Positions 8,412 through 17,409 of a stretch of DNA of 64,000 bases are shown here, one piece after another (the stretch's first letter is position 1; each line of letters starts with the position of its first letter). The translations under genes and the position numbers were made by a program. The notes under the pieces were generated by a model that worked only from the letters and a program-made list of their open reading frames with translations, was not told the origin of the DNA and did not search any database. Origin of the DNA: an uncultured Aquimarina sp. Its GTDB lineage: Bacteria > Bacteroidota > Bacteroidia > Flavobacteriales > Flavobacteriaceae. Location of the stretch: assembly GCA_947498455.1 (NCBI GenBank), contig CANMKK010000014.1:50530-114529 (forward strand), given 5' to 3'.

Positions 8412-9644
8412 ATGCCGAAAGAAGATTTAGAATGTTCGTTTTGTGGTAGAAAGAAGCCCGAAACTAATTTATTGATTGCAGGTTTAGATGCACATATATG
8501 TGATCGATGTATAGTGCAAGCCCATGGAATTGTTGTAGAAGAAGCTCGTGATGAGGAAACAGGTGAATTAAGTAATGAATTAATGCTTCGTAAGCCAATG
8601 GCAATTAAGACGTTTCTTGATCAATATGTTATTGGGCAGGAGTTTACTAAGAAAGTAATGTCTGTTGCAGTTTACAATCATTATAAGCGTTTATTACAAC
8701 CTCATACCGATGACGATATAGAGATACAGAAGAGTAATATCATCATGGTAGGACAAACGGGTACAGGAAAAACTTTAATTGCTAAAACCATAGCAAAAAT
8801 GTTAAATGTACCTTTAGCTATTGTCGATGCTACAGTGCTTACTGAAGCTGGATATGTGGGAGAAGATGTAGAAAGTATCCTTACTCGATTATTGCAGGCT
8901 GCTGATTATAATTTAGAGAAAGCACAGAGGGGTATCGTTTTTATCGATGAGATAGATAAAATAGCACGTAAGAGTGATAATCCAAGTATTACGAGAGATG
9001 TGTCTGGTGAGGGAGTGCAGCAAGCTTTGTTAAAACTCTTAGAAGGTACTGTTGTGAACGTTCCGCCAAAAGGTGGGAGAAAGCACCCAGATCAAAAATT
9101 TATCGAGGTCAATACAGAGAACATCCTTTTTATAGCAGGAGGAGCTTTTGATGGTATTGAGAATGCAATACAGAAGCGATTAAATATGCAGGCAATGGGA
9201 TTCAGTGCTTCTAAGAATGAAGATGCTATAGAGAAAGATAACTTGTTGCAGTATATCATACCAAAAGACTTAAAAGATTTTGGACTTATTCCTGAGATTA
9301 TAGGGCGTCTTCCTGTTTTGTCTCATATGAATCCTTTGGATACAGAAACATTAAGAGCTATATTAACAGAGCCCAAAAATGCTATAATTAAGCAGTATGA
9401 AAAACTTTTTGAGATGGATAACATTCGTTTTTCAGTAACAGAAGGAGCTTTAGATTATATAGTAGAAAAAGCAGTGGAGTATAAATTAGGAGCAAGAGGG
9501 TTGCGTTCTTTGTGTGAGGCGATCTTGACAGATGCAATGTATGAGCTTCCAGAAAGCGAAGAAACAGAGTTTAGAGTAAGCAAAGATTATGCAGAAAAAA
9601 AACTTAATAAGTCTACTATTAAAAAATTAAAAGCGGTTTCATAG
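8412..9644 (+). CDS. clpX: ClpX, ATP-binding unfoldase subunit of Clp protease
   Basis: A 410-residue AAA+ unfoldase that recognises tagged proteins, unfolds them and threads them into ClpP. The N-terminal zinc-binding domain has cysteines 8, 11, 30 and 33 (CSFC...CDRC). Walker A is GQTGTGKT (residues 114-121) and Walker B is IVFIDEID (Asp179, Glu180). The pore loop GYVG and the sensor 2 region GARGLRS are present. Length is typical. All motifs for function and partnership with ClpP are intact. Confidence 0.96.
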   Translation: MPKEDLECSFCGRKKPETNLLIAGLDAHICDRCIVQAHGIVVEEARDEETGELSNELMLRKPMAIKTFLDQYVIGQEFTKKVMSVAVYNHYKRLLQPHTDDDIEIQKSNIIMVGQTGTGKTLIAKTIAKMLNVPLAIVDATVLTEAGYVGEDVESILTRLLQAADYNLEKAQRGIVFIDEIDKIARKSDNPSITRDVSGEGVQQALLKLLEGTVVNVPPKGGRKHPDQKFIEVNTENILFIAGGAFDGIENAIQKRLNMQAMGFSASKNEDAIEKDNLLQYIIPKDLKDFGLIPEIIGRLPVLSHMNPLDTETLRAILTEPKNAIIKQYEKLFEMDNIRFSVTEGALDYIVEKAVEYKLGARGLRSLCEAILTDAMYELPESEETEFRVSKDYAEKKLNKSTIKKLKAVS

Positions 9645-9693
9645 AGAGAGTTTTGGTATGCTATCTAAGTAAGAAATCAAAAATATTTTAATC

Positions 9694-9728
9694 AAAAAAC
9701 TCCATATTAAGTAATATGGAGTTTTTTT
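9694..9728. terminator. Terminator after clpX (bidirectional)
   Basis: Arms ACTCCATATT and AATATGGAGT are flanked by A and T runs on the two sides, so it can end transcription from clpX and from the opposing small gene. The terminator at 22101-22145 has a very similar core. Confidence 0.8.
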
Positions 9729-9816
9729 TATGTGTACAATACACATTTACTAATTATATGTTTAATATTGAGAAGAAAGTAATCAGCCCTTTTGAGAAAT
9801 CTAAGTTAATAATAGA

Positions 9817-10161
9817 TTAATCTTCTTCAGAGTATAGTACTTGATCTCTTTTGTTAGAAATAATATCTTCTGTATTCTTAATAACGATATCTGCACTATC
9901 TTTAAGATCTATGTCAAAATTATATTGAGATATCAGGGCTTCGTAATATGTTATTTTAGAAATTTCTCCATAACATACTTTATCATTTTTTATTTGTGAA
10001 ATGCTTTTAGTGTTTGAAGATGGTTTCACAATATTATTTGTAGTATCATCAGAAACATTCTTTTCAGTTTCAGTAGTTGCGATTGCAATTTCTGTTGATT
10101 CTTGAGCTGTTATTGCAAAAGAGAACAGGGTAAAACTAAGACAGATTAATAGGCTTTTCAT
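9817..10161 (-). CDS. Small secreted protein of unknown function
   Basis: A 114-residue protein starting with a clear signal peptide (MKSLLICLSFTLFSFAITAQ) and a mature part of about 94 residues rich in Ser, Thr, Asp and Glu. I do not recognise a family. One cysteine (in NDKVCYGEISK) remains in the mature chain, and there is no lipobox. It is convergent with clpX and downstream of the GH3-like gene on the same strand, 237 bp away. Confidence 0.6.
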   Translation of the reverse strand: MKSLLICLSFTLFSFAITAQESTEIAIATTETEKNVSDDTTNNIVKPSSNTKSISQIKNDKVCYGEISKITYYEALISQYNFDIDLKDSADIVIKNTEDIISNKRDQVLYSEED

Positions 10162-10398
10162 ATATTGGGGCTTTGTATAAAATTATAACTCTCTGGTAAC
10201 AAATTTAATACGAAATTGCCCTCGCTAAAAAGGATTTTTAAATTTTTAGATCAAAAGTTTTTTTTGATCGATGAAATACTCACTTTTTACCTAAAAAAGA
10301 TGTTTCTTATATTGTTTTAATGAGGTAAAACCATAATATTGACCATATTAAGAAACATATTTTAGTTAAAAAAAGCGAATAAAAGCTTTCTTGTATGG

Positions 10399-11931
10399 TT
10401 ATAGCGTAAAAGAATTTGTTTCGTTTAATTCTAAAAGTTCTTCTAAATATTTGCGCGTATTTGATAATCTTGGGATTTTGTGTTGCCCACCTAGTTTATC
10501 ATTCTTTTTTAACCAGTCATAGAATAAATTTTTTCGGGCCACATTGATTTGAAGTATGTTTAATGTGGTGTTTTTGTTTCTTTTAGCCTCGTAATCACTA
10601 TTGATATCTTGAAGATTTTGATCTAAAATCTTTTTAAACTCAGAAAGATCCTTTGGGTGTTTTTTAAATTCAATCATCCATTCATGAGCACCTTTTTCCT
10701 TATCCTTCATAAAAATTGGAGCTGCAGTATAATCTACAATTTCGCAACTGGTTTGTTTTGTGGTCTTGCGAAGTGCTTCTTCTGCATTTTCAATGATAAG
10801 TTCTTCTCCGAATACATTGATATGATGTTTGGTTCTTCCAGAGACTTTGATTCTATATGGGCTAATAGAGGTAAATCGAACTGTATCTCCTATTTTATAT
10901 CTCCATAATCCGGCATTTGTAGTGATGATAACTGCATAATTTTTACCGATTTCAACCTCACTTAATGGAATAACTTTTTGATTTTTTGTCCCATAAGTAC
11001 TCATTGGAATAAATTCATAGAATATACCGTAATCTAACATGAGTAGTAATTCAGAGGACTTATTATGATCCTGAATAGCAAAAAAGCCTTCGGAGGCATT
11101 ATAAATTTCGTAATACCTAAATGAATTAGAAGGGAGTATTTTTTTATACTGATCTATATAGGGCTCAAAACTAACACCGCCATGAAAATATACCTCTAGA
11201 TTATTCCAGATTTCAAAGAGGTGCTCGCGCCCTGTTGTAGTTAGAGTTTGATTTAACAATACAAGCATCCAAGAGGGAACTCCTGCTAAACTGGTTACTT
11301 TCTCCTTAATAGTTTCATTAATAATTGCAGTCATTTTTGTTTCCCAGTCACTCATTAGAGAGACTTCGTTGCTTGGGGTAGAGCTGTATTCTGCCCAAAA
11401 AGGCATATTGTCTATAATAATAGCGGATAAATCTCCGAATGAAGTGCCGTTCTCTTTGTATAATTCTTTGCTTCCGCCTAAACGTAAACTCTTTCCGGTA
11501 AATAATTTTGAGTTTTCATTATTGTTGAGATACATACATAGTAAATCTTTTCCTGCAGCATAATGACAATCTTCTAAAGATTCCTGACTTACTGGAATAA
11601 ACTTGCTTTTTGCATTTGTAGTACCACTGGATTTAGCGAACCATTTAATTGGTGTAGGCCAATATATATTGTGTTCACCTAAGCGACTTCTCTCGATCAT
11701 TGGTTCATAATCTTCGTATGATCTAATTGGAACACGTTCTTTAAATACCTCGTAATTATTAATTGAGGAGAAGTCATGTGTTTTACCAAACTCAGTGTTC
11801 TTGGCAGTTTCTAATAGAACGTGTAGTAATTCTAACTGTACTTCATTAGGGTATCTAAGAAAAAGCTCCATCTGATGAATACGCTTTTTTAAGAACCAAC
11901 TGGCAATTGAATTAACTAAAGGAATTGGCAT
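10399..11931 (-). CDS. GH3-family acyl-adenylate enzyme
   Basis: A 510-residue protein of the GH3 family, named for plant auxin-responsive enzymes that adenylate a carboxylic acid and join it to an amino acid. Bacterial members are common in Bacteroidota and their substrates are mostly unknown. Visible features are the ATP/AMP motif KSSGTTNAKSKFIPVS (near residue 100), the second nucleotide motif in YEIYNASEGFFAIQD, and the C-terminal hinge and small domain (YRIKVSGRTKHHINVFGEE onward). No signal peptide, so cytosolic. It is divergent from the DUF2797 gene across about 130 bp. Auxin metabolism should not be inferred. Confidence 0.88.
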   Translation of the reverse strand: MPIPLVNSIASWFLKKRIHQMELFLRYPNEVQLELLHVLLETAKNTEFGKTHDFSSINNYEVFKERVPIRSYEDYEPMIERSRLGEHNIYWPTPIKWFAKSSGTTNAKSKFIPVSQESLEDCHYAAGKDLLCMYLNNNENSKLFTGKSLRLGGSKELYKENGTSFGDLSAIIIDNMPFWAEYSSTPSNEVSLMSDWETKMTAIINETIKEKVTSLAGVPSWMLVLLNQTLTTTGREHLFEIWNNLEVYFHGGVSFEPYIDQYKKILPSNSFRYYEIYNASEGFFAIQDHNKSSELLLMLDYGIFYEFIPMSTYGTKNQKVIPLSEVEIGKNYAVIITTNAGLWRYKIGDTVRFTSISPYRIKVSGRTKHHINVFGEELIIENAEEALRKTTKQTSCEIVDYTAAPIFMKDKEKGAHEWMIEFKKHPKDLSEFKKILDQNLQDINSDYEAKRNKNTTLNILQINVARKNLFYDWLKKNDKLGGQHKIPRLSNTRKYLEELLELNETNSFTL

Positions 11932-12061
11932 TTTTTGATGTATCTTTAGGCGATAATTAGCATTAATTTGATTGTGTGGTTAACTTTTCAAGTGGAAACT
12001 AAAATAATAAAAATAATTACATTCTTTTTAAAGATTTAACTTATTATAACTAAACTTTTTT

Positions 12062-12856
12062 ATGCAATATCAAGGAGTACTTACTAAAATGGAGACAGAA
12101 ATCGGAACCCCTATTCAATACTATTTAGTATTTGAATCCGATTTCATAAATGTGAACCAGTTATTAAATAAGACGGTAAATATACAATTTGTTGGGTATC
12201 AATGTTTGGCTTGTGGAGAAAATAAAAAGATATATAGACAAGGGTACTGTTATGACGATTTTTATAATCAACCACAAGTAGGAGATTGGATAATGCGTCC
12301 AGAACTTAGCACCGCTCACCTAGGAGTAGAAGATAGAGATCTAGAATATGAAAAGAAAGTGCAGCTCCAACCACATATTGTATACCTTGCTAATTCCAGT
12401 AATGTAAAAGTTGGGGTTACCAGAAAATCTCAGGTACCAACAAGATGGATCGATCAGGGCGCACATAAGGCTATCGAAATAGTAGAAACACCAAATAGAT
12501 ATTTAGCAGGAATTACAGAGGTGGCTTTAAAAAATCATGTTGCTGATAAAACAAATTGGCGTAAAATGCTAAAAAATGAAGTAGAAGATGGTGATTTAAC
12601 TGAGTATAGGGAGCGAATTAAAGACTTTATTCCGGATGAAGTAAAAGATTACTATATCGCATCTAATAAGGAAACAACTATAGATTTTCCTGTAATAGAA
12701 TACCCCACAAAGTTAAAGAGCCTTAATCTGGAAAAAACACCTGAGTATTCTGGAGTTTTGAAAGGGATTAAAGGACAATATTTAATTTTTGAGGATGATA
12801 CTGTTTTTAATGTGCGTAATAATGAAGGTTATGTAGTGCAGCTGACAATTTTGTAA
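12062..12856 (+). CDS. DUF2797 family protein
   Basis: A 264-residue cytosolic protein of the DUF2797 family. A zinc-ribbon-like pair lies at about residues 45-60 (CLACGENKKIYRQGYCYDDF), and the segment HIVYLANSSNVKVGVTRKSQ with a following RWIDQGA resembles a GIY-YIG-like fold, though nuclease activity is not established for this family. Length is normal. It is convergent with the following secreted protein gene, and a MITE and a strong terminator lie between them. Confidence 0.8.
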   Translation: MQYQGVLTKMETEIGTPIQYYLVFESDFINVNQLLNKTVNIQFVGYQCLACGENKKIYRQGYCYDDFYNQPQVGDWIMRPELSTAHLGVEDRDLEYEKKVQLQPHIVYLANSSNVKVGVTRKSQVPTRWIDQGAHKAIEIVETPNRYLAGITEVALKNHVADKTNWRKMLKNEVEDGDLTEYRERIKDFIPDEVKDYYIASNKETTIDFPVIEYPTKLKSLNLEKTPEYSGVLKGIKGQYLIFEDDTVFNVRNNEGYVVQLTIL

Positions 12857-12876
12857 TTTTCTTCTTTTTTTTGTTA

Positions 12877-12959
12877 TACGATTTATGGATAAGAAATTCG
12901 TCGTTTAAGGAGTTTGAATTCTTTTGCACTATATGCAAAAGTTTTGTGCGTAAATCGTA
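12877..12959 (-). mobile_element. MITE family 1, short (internally deleted) copy
   Basis: An 83-bp non-coding element that starts TACGATTTATGGATAAG and ends GTGCGTAAATCGTA, so the ends are imperfect inverted repeats. It is flanked on both sides by TTA (12874-12876 and 12960-12962), a 3-bp target duplication. Compared with the full copies it lacks about 100 bp of the centre. Confidence 0.85.
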
Positions 12960-13008
12960 TTACAACAATCTAGGTATAATATCAAGTTTTGAACTTCTGT
13001 TATAAAAC

Positions 13009-13040
13009 GAAAAGAGACAGTATTGATACCGTCTCTTTTC
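13009..13040. terminator. Bidirectional terminator between convergent genes
   Basis: A 15-bp stem with one mismatch (GAAAAGAGACAGTAT / ATACCGTCTCTTTTC). It lies between the convergent DUF2797 and beta-helix genes and can serve both. Confidence 0.8.
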
Positions 13041-13168
13041 TTAAAGTAGATAATCTAGTCGTAATGTAAGCAAATATTAATCGTACTATGTTTTATTTCT
13101 TTTGTGGAGAATTAAACATTGTGTATATATATTAAAGTTTACATATAGGAGAAAGAATGATTCTCCGG

Positions 13169-14434
13169 CTATTGCATTACCATATAGTTATTCATTGATT
13201 TTTTAAGATCAAAATTGGGAGCGTATTTGCTTTTAGGATCTGAAAACAACTCATCGACACTTACGAACTCTTGAGTAAATCTGTTGTATTTTAATATGTT
13301 AAGAATTCCTGTGTTTGGTTTGTATCCTGTTTTTACACCGTCTCCATGGATGTTAAAAAAGCTATTATCCATGTTAAAGGTTTTTTCGATTACCGCTAAT
13401 GATGTATATGATTTATCAAACTTAACCACATCTGAGAATCCTGATATTCTACTATTATGGATGTAAACCAATGCAGAGTTAGATGCAGAAATTGCTGATG
13501 CCGTATGTATATAGTTGCTTTTATCTGATAAGTTTATTAGAGTGGCATTCGTAATAGTGATGTCTGTTACAGCATCTGGTTTAGTAAACCCAGAATCTTT
13601 GTTGTATCCATTTACTTCAATAGCATAAGATCCTTTAGGGCTCGTAATATATGGATGACGAATAGCCATCAAATTGTTTAAATCACCTTTAAAACCTTCA
13701 GAGATTTCGAAATCATCATCCTCTGCTTTATATGATATTACGTTTCTTATGTTGTTTCTACCACCACTCCAGTAGAAAGAATCTTGACCCGAATGGCTAA
13801 CCATTATATTGTCTATTATTGAAGCTGTTCCTGGAGCGAATAGTGATAAGCCATTAGAATTTTCTTTATTACCTGGAAATTCAATTCGTACATATCTTAA
13901 AATAGTAGTTTGTTCTTCGAAATCATTTCCGCCATATACTGAGTACTGAGGATTGAAACCTCCTTTGATCACACCACTACCTGAAACAGAGTTAACTTTT
14001 CCAGAACCTGCAATAATAATTCCTCCCCAATCTCCGCTTGCTCTTGATTTTGTAGCCTTATTGGAGGTAAATACTATCGGATATGCTTCAGATCCCGCTG
14101 CTATAAGTTTGGATCCTTTGGTAACGATTAAATTGGCAGGGTTTTTATGATCACATCTAATTAGTGTGCCTTGTTGTATAGTCAATGTAGCTCCGCCGGT
14201 TACGTAAACATCTCCTGACAGAAGATAAACAATATCATTTCTTAAGAACATGTCATCAGCTATTATGTTAGGAAGCTGCTCTTCTGCATCTGGATAGTTG
14301 GTTGTATTAGGCTCAAAGTTTGACCAACCTTTAATCCATTTGTTATCATTTTGATTAAACTCTTGCGCATAGCTCTGGCTATGGATGAATAAAAATAGTA
14401 GGCAAGACGTAAATAAGGTGCATCTTAGTTTCAT
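13169..14434 (-). CDS. Secreted right-handed beta-helix protein (paralogue A)
   Basis: A 421-residue protein with signal peptide MKLRCTLFTSCLLFLFIHSQ...YAQ. The mature chain belongs to a widespread secreted beta-helix family in which GDWGGIIIAGSGKVN, LRYVRIEFPG, NGLSLFA..., DSFYWSGG and EDDDFEISEGFKG mark successive turns. It has no recognisable T9SS sorting domain, so the export route beyond the inner membrane is unknown. Function is unknown; beta-helices of this kind often bind or cleave polysaccharide, but no catalytic residues can be assigned. It is clearly paralogous to the protein at 15854-17125 over its full length. Confidence 0.75.
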   Translation of the reverse strand: MKLRCTLFTSCLLFLFIHSQSYAQEFNQNDNKWIKGWSNFEPNTTNYPDAEEQLPNIIADDMFLRNDIVYLLSGDVYVTGGATLTIQQGTLIRCDHKNPANLIVTKGSKLIAAGSEAYPIVFTSNKATKSRASGDWGGIIIAGSGKVNSVSGSGVIKGGFNPQYSVYGGNDFEEQTTILRYVRIEFPGNKENSNGLSLFAPGTASIIDNIMVSHSGQDSFYWSGGRNNIRNVISYKAEDDDFEISEGFKGDLNNLMAIRHPYITSPKGSYAIEVNGYNKDSGFTKPDAVTDITITNATLINLSDKSNYIHTASAISASNSALVYIHNSRISGFSDVVKFDKSYTSLAVIEKTFNMDNSFFNIHGDGVKTGYKPNTGILNILKYNRFTQEFVSVDELFSDPKSKYAPNFDLKKSMNNYMVMQ

Positions 14435-14524
14435 AAAGGTTTTATTTTGGGATTACTAATTTGGGAGAAAATTCCTTCTTCCAAACTGGGAATACTAAGT
14501 TAAGAATCTTTTGCGAAAAAAGGT

Positions 14525-14539
14525 TACGGTTTTACCGTA
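14525..14539. promoter_or_regulatory. Palindrome TACGGT-N3-ACCGTA upstream of beta-helix gene A
   Basis: A perfect inverted repeat 90 bp upstream of the gene's start codon, in an otherwise featureless AT-rich region. A related half-site GGTAAAACGGT lies at about 14656-14666. Candidate operator; no regulator is known. Confidence 0.35.
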
Positions 14540-15116
14540 TAATTTGTATGTTCGTCGTTGATTTTTTAGAAATTAGCTTTTTATTAACAGTATAATTCCC
14601 ACAATTAAATATTGTAACATATTGGTTTTTATATGTTTATTATTTGATGGGGTTGTGGTAAAACGGTCTTTAATCTGGTTTTGTTTGTGTTGTGGTTGGT
14701 GCTTGTTAATTACTTATTTTTTAGATAATTACGTTTTTGTAATTGTTTTTGGGTGTGTTTTTTGACTTAGTTAGTGTTGTGTTTTGTCGACAATAATTGT
14801 TTTTTAAAGAATTTTTTGTTTCTAAAAAGTTGTTTTGTATTGTAGGAAATATCTAATTAATACTACTATTGTATAATCAGTTATGAAACTTAATTGGAGA
14901 CTTGATTATGTTTTTTTAGTTGTAGTTTTCTGACTATAGGTGCTATTGGTTTTGGGTCAGTATAACTATTACCGAATAAAACCTAAAATATGTATTTATT
15001 TTCTATCGTTTTTAATTGTAGAAAACTTCTGTAGCCGTAGCTGTACAGAAGTTTTATAGTTTTAAACGAGAAAAAGCAATTTTGCATTTTAGCCTGTTTT
15101 AGGGTTTATTAGGTGT
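14540..15116. other. Gene-free AT-rich stretch
   Basis: No reading frame, RNA gene or strong hairpin is visible. Between about 14640 and 14830 the plus strand is noticeably rich in G and T. It separates beta-helix gene A from the MITE at 15120. Confidence 0.6.
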
Positions 15117-15119
15117 TAA

Positions 15120-15287
15120 TACGATTACGCAAAACTTTTGCATATAGTTCGTTTCTTTTGCGCTATATCTGTGTTATAAAATTCTACAATAGCTATACTT
15201 CGACGTAACTCAGCATAAGTGGCTATTCTTTAATTTTATGTCTTAATCTAGTACAAAATAATTCAACCCCTTATATGAATTATCGTA
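15120..15287 (+). mobile_element. MITE family 1, near full-length degraded copy
   Basis: A 168-bp copy beginning TACGATTACGCAAAACTTTT and ending GAATTATCGTA, flanked by TAA at 15117-15119 and 15288-15290. The interior matches the copies at 33004 and 61424 (CTATACTTCG...CTCAGCA.AAGTGGCTATT). The right end has decayed. Confidence 0.85.
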
Positions 15288-15382
15288 TAAGAGCTTATAA
15301 ATAGTAGATGCGGTTTCTAATCTAACAAGAAGTTTCCGTGTCCGATAGAATCTTTTCTTAAGGATCTTAAAAAAGATATATT

Positions 15383-15820
15383 TTAGAAATTACCGTTTAC
15401 GCCTATTCTTATTTTTTTAATGATTTCTTCAAAATATAGGATAGACCATATAATTCTTTCGGTATCGGCGTATGGAATAAACTCAGTTACCATATCATTC
15501 GTAATAATAAAAGAATCTGTAGTGGATTCATGATGTTTGTCTAATATTTTAAGATTATCGGAGTTCTCCTTAATCCCTATATCAGACAAGCTAATTTCTG
15601 GTTCATTTGTTAAAGCCAGATAGGGAAGTATGGTTATAATTTCATTTGTTCTTTCAACATATAGTTTTACTAATTCTCCTTTTCTTAAATCTTCAAGCTC
15701 ATCAATAGTATGGAACTTAGATGTTAGGGTCTTTTGATCGAAAAAAACATTTTTTTTAGATTGAGAAAAACTGCTCACTGTTATTAAAGAGGTGAAGAGT
15801 ACTAGGATAATAGATTTCAT
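15383..15820 (-). CDS. Small secreted protein of unknown function
   Basis: A 145-residue protein with signal peptide MKSIILVLFTSLITVSSFSQ. The mature part contains alternating charged and hydrophobic segments, and I do not recognise it. It lies 33 bp downstream of the second beta-helix gene on the same strand, so the two are probably one transcript and may work together. Confidence 0.6.
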   Translation of the reverse strand: MKSIILVLFTSLITVSSFSQSKKNVFFDQKTLTSKFHTIDELEDLRKGELVKLYVERTNEIITILPYLALTNEPEISLSDIGIKENSDNLKILDKHHESTTDSFIITNDMVTEFIPYADTERIIWSILYFEEIIKKIRIGVNGNF

Positions 15821-15853
15821 TATTGGGAGATTAATTAATATAAAAGGGTTTGT

Positions 15854-17125
15854 TTATTGTTTTACTGTATAGCTTTCATTTGATTCCTTTATAGTAAATA
15901 TAGGATTCTTAGTGTCTAATGGGTTTGTAAATATGTCTTCAGCACTTTTAAATTGTGTTGTAAACATATTATACTTTAATATTTTTTCTATTCCTGATGA
16001 AGGTTCAAATTGTACTAATATATTTTTGTCATGGACATTAAAAATACTGTTTTCTAATGTAAATGACTCTTCAATAATGTTTTCGGTTCGATATGATTTG
16101 TCAAACTTTACTACATTGGCGAAACCGGATATCTTAGATTCGGTAAAACTCAGCCTAGCCAAACTTTTAGAAGAAATAGCTGCAGTAGTATGTTTAAAAT
16201 TACTTTTATTAGATAAATTAATTAATGTAGCATTGCTTAATCTTACGTAAGATAATGATTCCTTAGAGATAATTCCCGATTTTTTATCATACCCATCTAT
16301 TTCAATAGCATAAGATCCGCTTGCATCCGAAATATAAGGATGTCTTACAGCTATTACATTATATAATTCTCCTTTGTATCCTAAAGTGAAATCAAAATCA
16401 TCATCCTTTGCTTTATATGAAACTAAATTGTTCATATTTGCCGATCCTCCAAAACACTCAAATGAGTCATCTGCAGAATAACTTATCATAACATTGTTTA
16501 TGATGGAATCAGAGCCCAGAGCATATAACGATAATCCATTGAGTTCTGTAGTCGAATTAATTTTTTGTCCAGCATATTCTATTCTTACATAGGTCATAAT
16601 TGCAGTCATTTCGGTACTTTCATTACCGCCATATATAGAATATTGAGGTAGATAATCACCTTCTATAATATTCGTGCCAGATGGAGAATTGATTTTTCCA
16701 GATCCGGCTATTATAATTCCTCCCCAATCTCCACTTTGTCTTGATTTTGCCGATTTATTAGATGTAAATACTATCGGTTGGCCTTTAAGGCCTCGGGCTA
16801 CAAGTTTAGCATTCTTGGTAATTACTAGACTTGAAAACACATCTGTATCACATCTAATAATGGTTCCTTCCTGGATGGTAAGTATTGCTCCATTAGTTAC
16901 ATATACATTTCCGGACAGTAAATATGTTAAATCATTTTTTAAATATATATCTTCATCAATAATCGTGGGAAGTTGTTCCTCTGCGCTAGGGTAGGATTCG
17001 TGATTAGGATCAAAATTTGTCCAGTTCTTAACCCATTTCATCTCATTATCGTTTAAGCCGTTTTGAGGAAATACTAAGGAATGAAAAAATAATAAAAGTG
17101 CGAATGGGAATATAGTCAGTTTCAT
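15854..17125 (-). CDS. Secreted right-handed beta-helix protein (paralogue B)
   Basis: A 423-residue protein with signal peptide MKLTIFPFALLLFFHSLVFPQ. It aligns along its length with the protein at 13169-14434: the same NDNxxKW(I/V)K.W(S/T)NF(E/D)PN opening, GDWGGIIIAGSGKIN, NGLSLYA, DDSFECFGGS and KDDDFDFTLGYKG turns, and a similar C-terminal stretch. It appears to be the first gene of a two-gene unit with the small secreted protein. No catalytic residues or sorting domain could be assigned. Tandem duplication followed by divergence is the simplest origin. Confidence 0.75.
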   Translation of the reverse strand: MKLTIFPFALLLFFHSLVFPQNGLNDNEMKWVKNWTNFDPNHESYPSAEEQLPTIIDEDIYLKNDLTYLLSGNVYVTNGAILTIQEGTIIRCDTDVFSSLVITKNAKLVARGLKGQPIVFTSNKSAKSRQSGDWGGIIIAGSGKINSPSGTNIIEGDYLPQYSIYGGNESTEMTAIMTYVRIEYAGQKINSTTELNGLSLYALGSDSIINNVMISYSADDSFECFGGSANMNNLVSYKAKDDDFDFTLGYKGELYNVIAVRHPYISDASGSYAIEIDGYDKKSGIISKESLSYVRLSNATLINLSNKSNFKHTTAAISSKSLARLSFTESKISGFANVVKFDKSYRTENIIEESFTLENSIFNVHDKNILVQFEPSSGIEKILKYNMFTTQFKSAEDIFTNPLDTKNPIFTIKESNESYTVKQ

Positions 17126-17409
17126 AATTTATTATAATGGGGTTGTTTAATCAACAAAGTAAAAATATAACTACTATGTGTTGTTGTTGAGAGTTATAAG
17201 CTTACAGTAATATTAACTTAATTTTAACAATCTTATTGTGTATGAATTTTCATACTTTGTTTGTAGTGTTAAAATGATAACATAAGGTGCTGTTTTTTAG
17301 GTGTTTGGTTTTAATTGTTTTGTAATGTGTTTTTCAATTCCAAATTAAAATCCAATATTTTTATGAAGTTTTTCCCACAGCTAATGTAATAAGAAAAAAT
17401 TAAAGTTTC

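Noticed and set aside
10249..10269. GATCAAAA...TTTTGATC hairpin as terminator of the GH3-like gene
   Set aside because: On the minus strand the sequence after the hairpin is A-rich, not T-rich, so it does not fit an intrinsic terminator.
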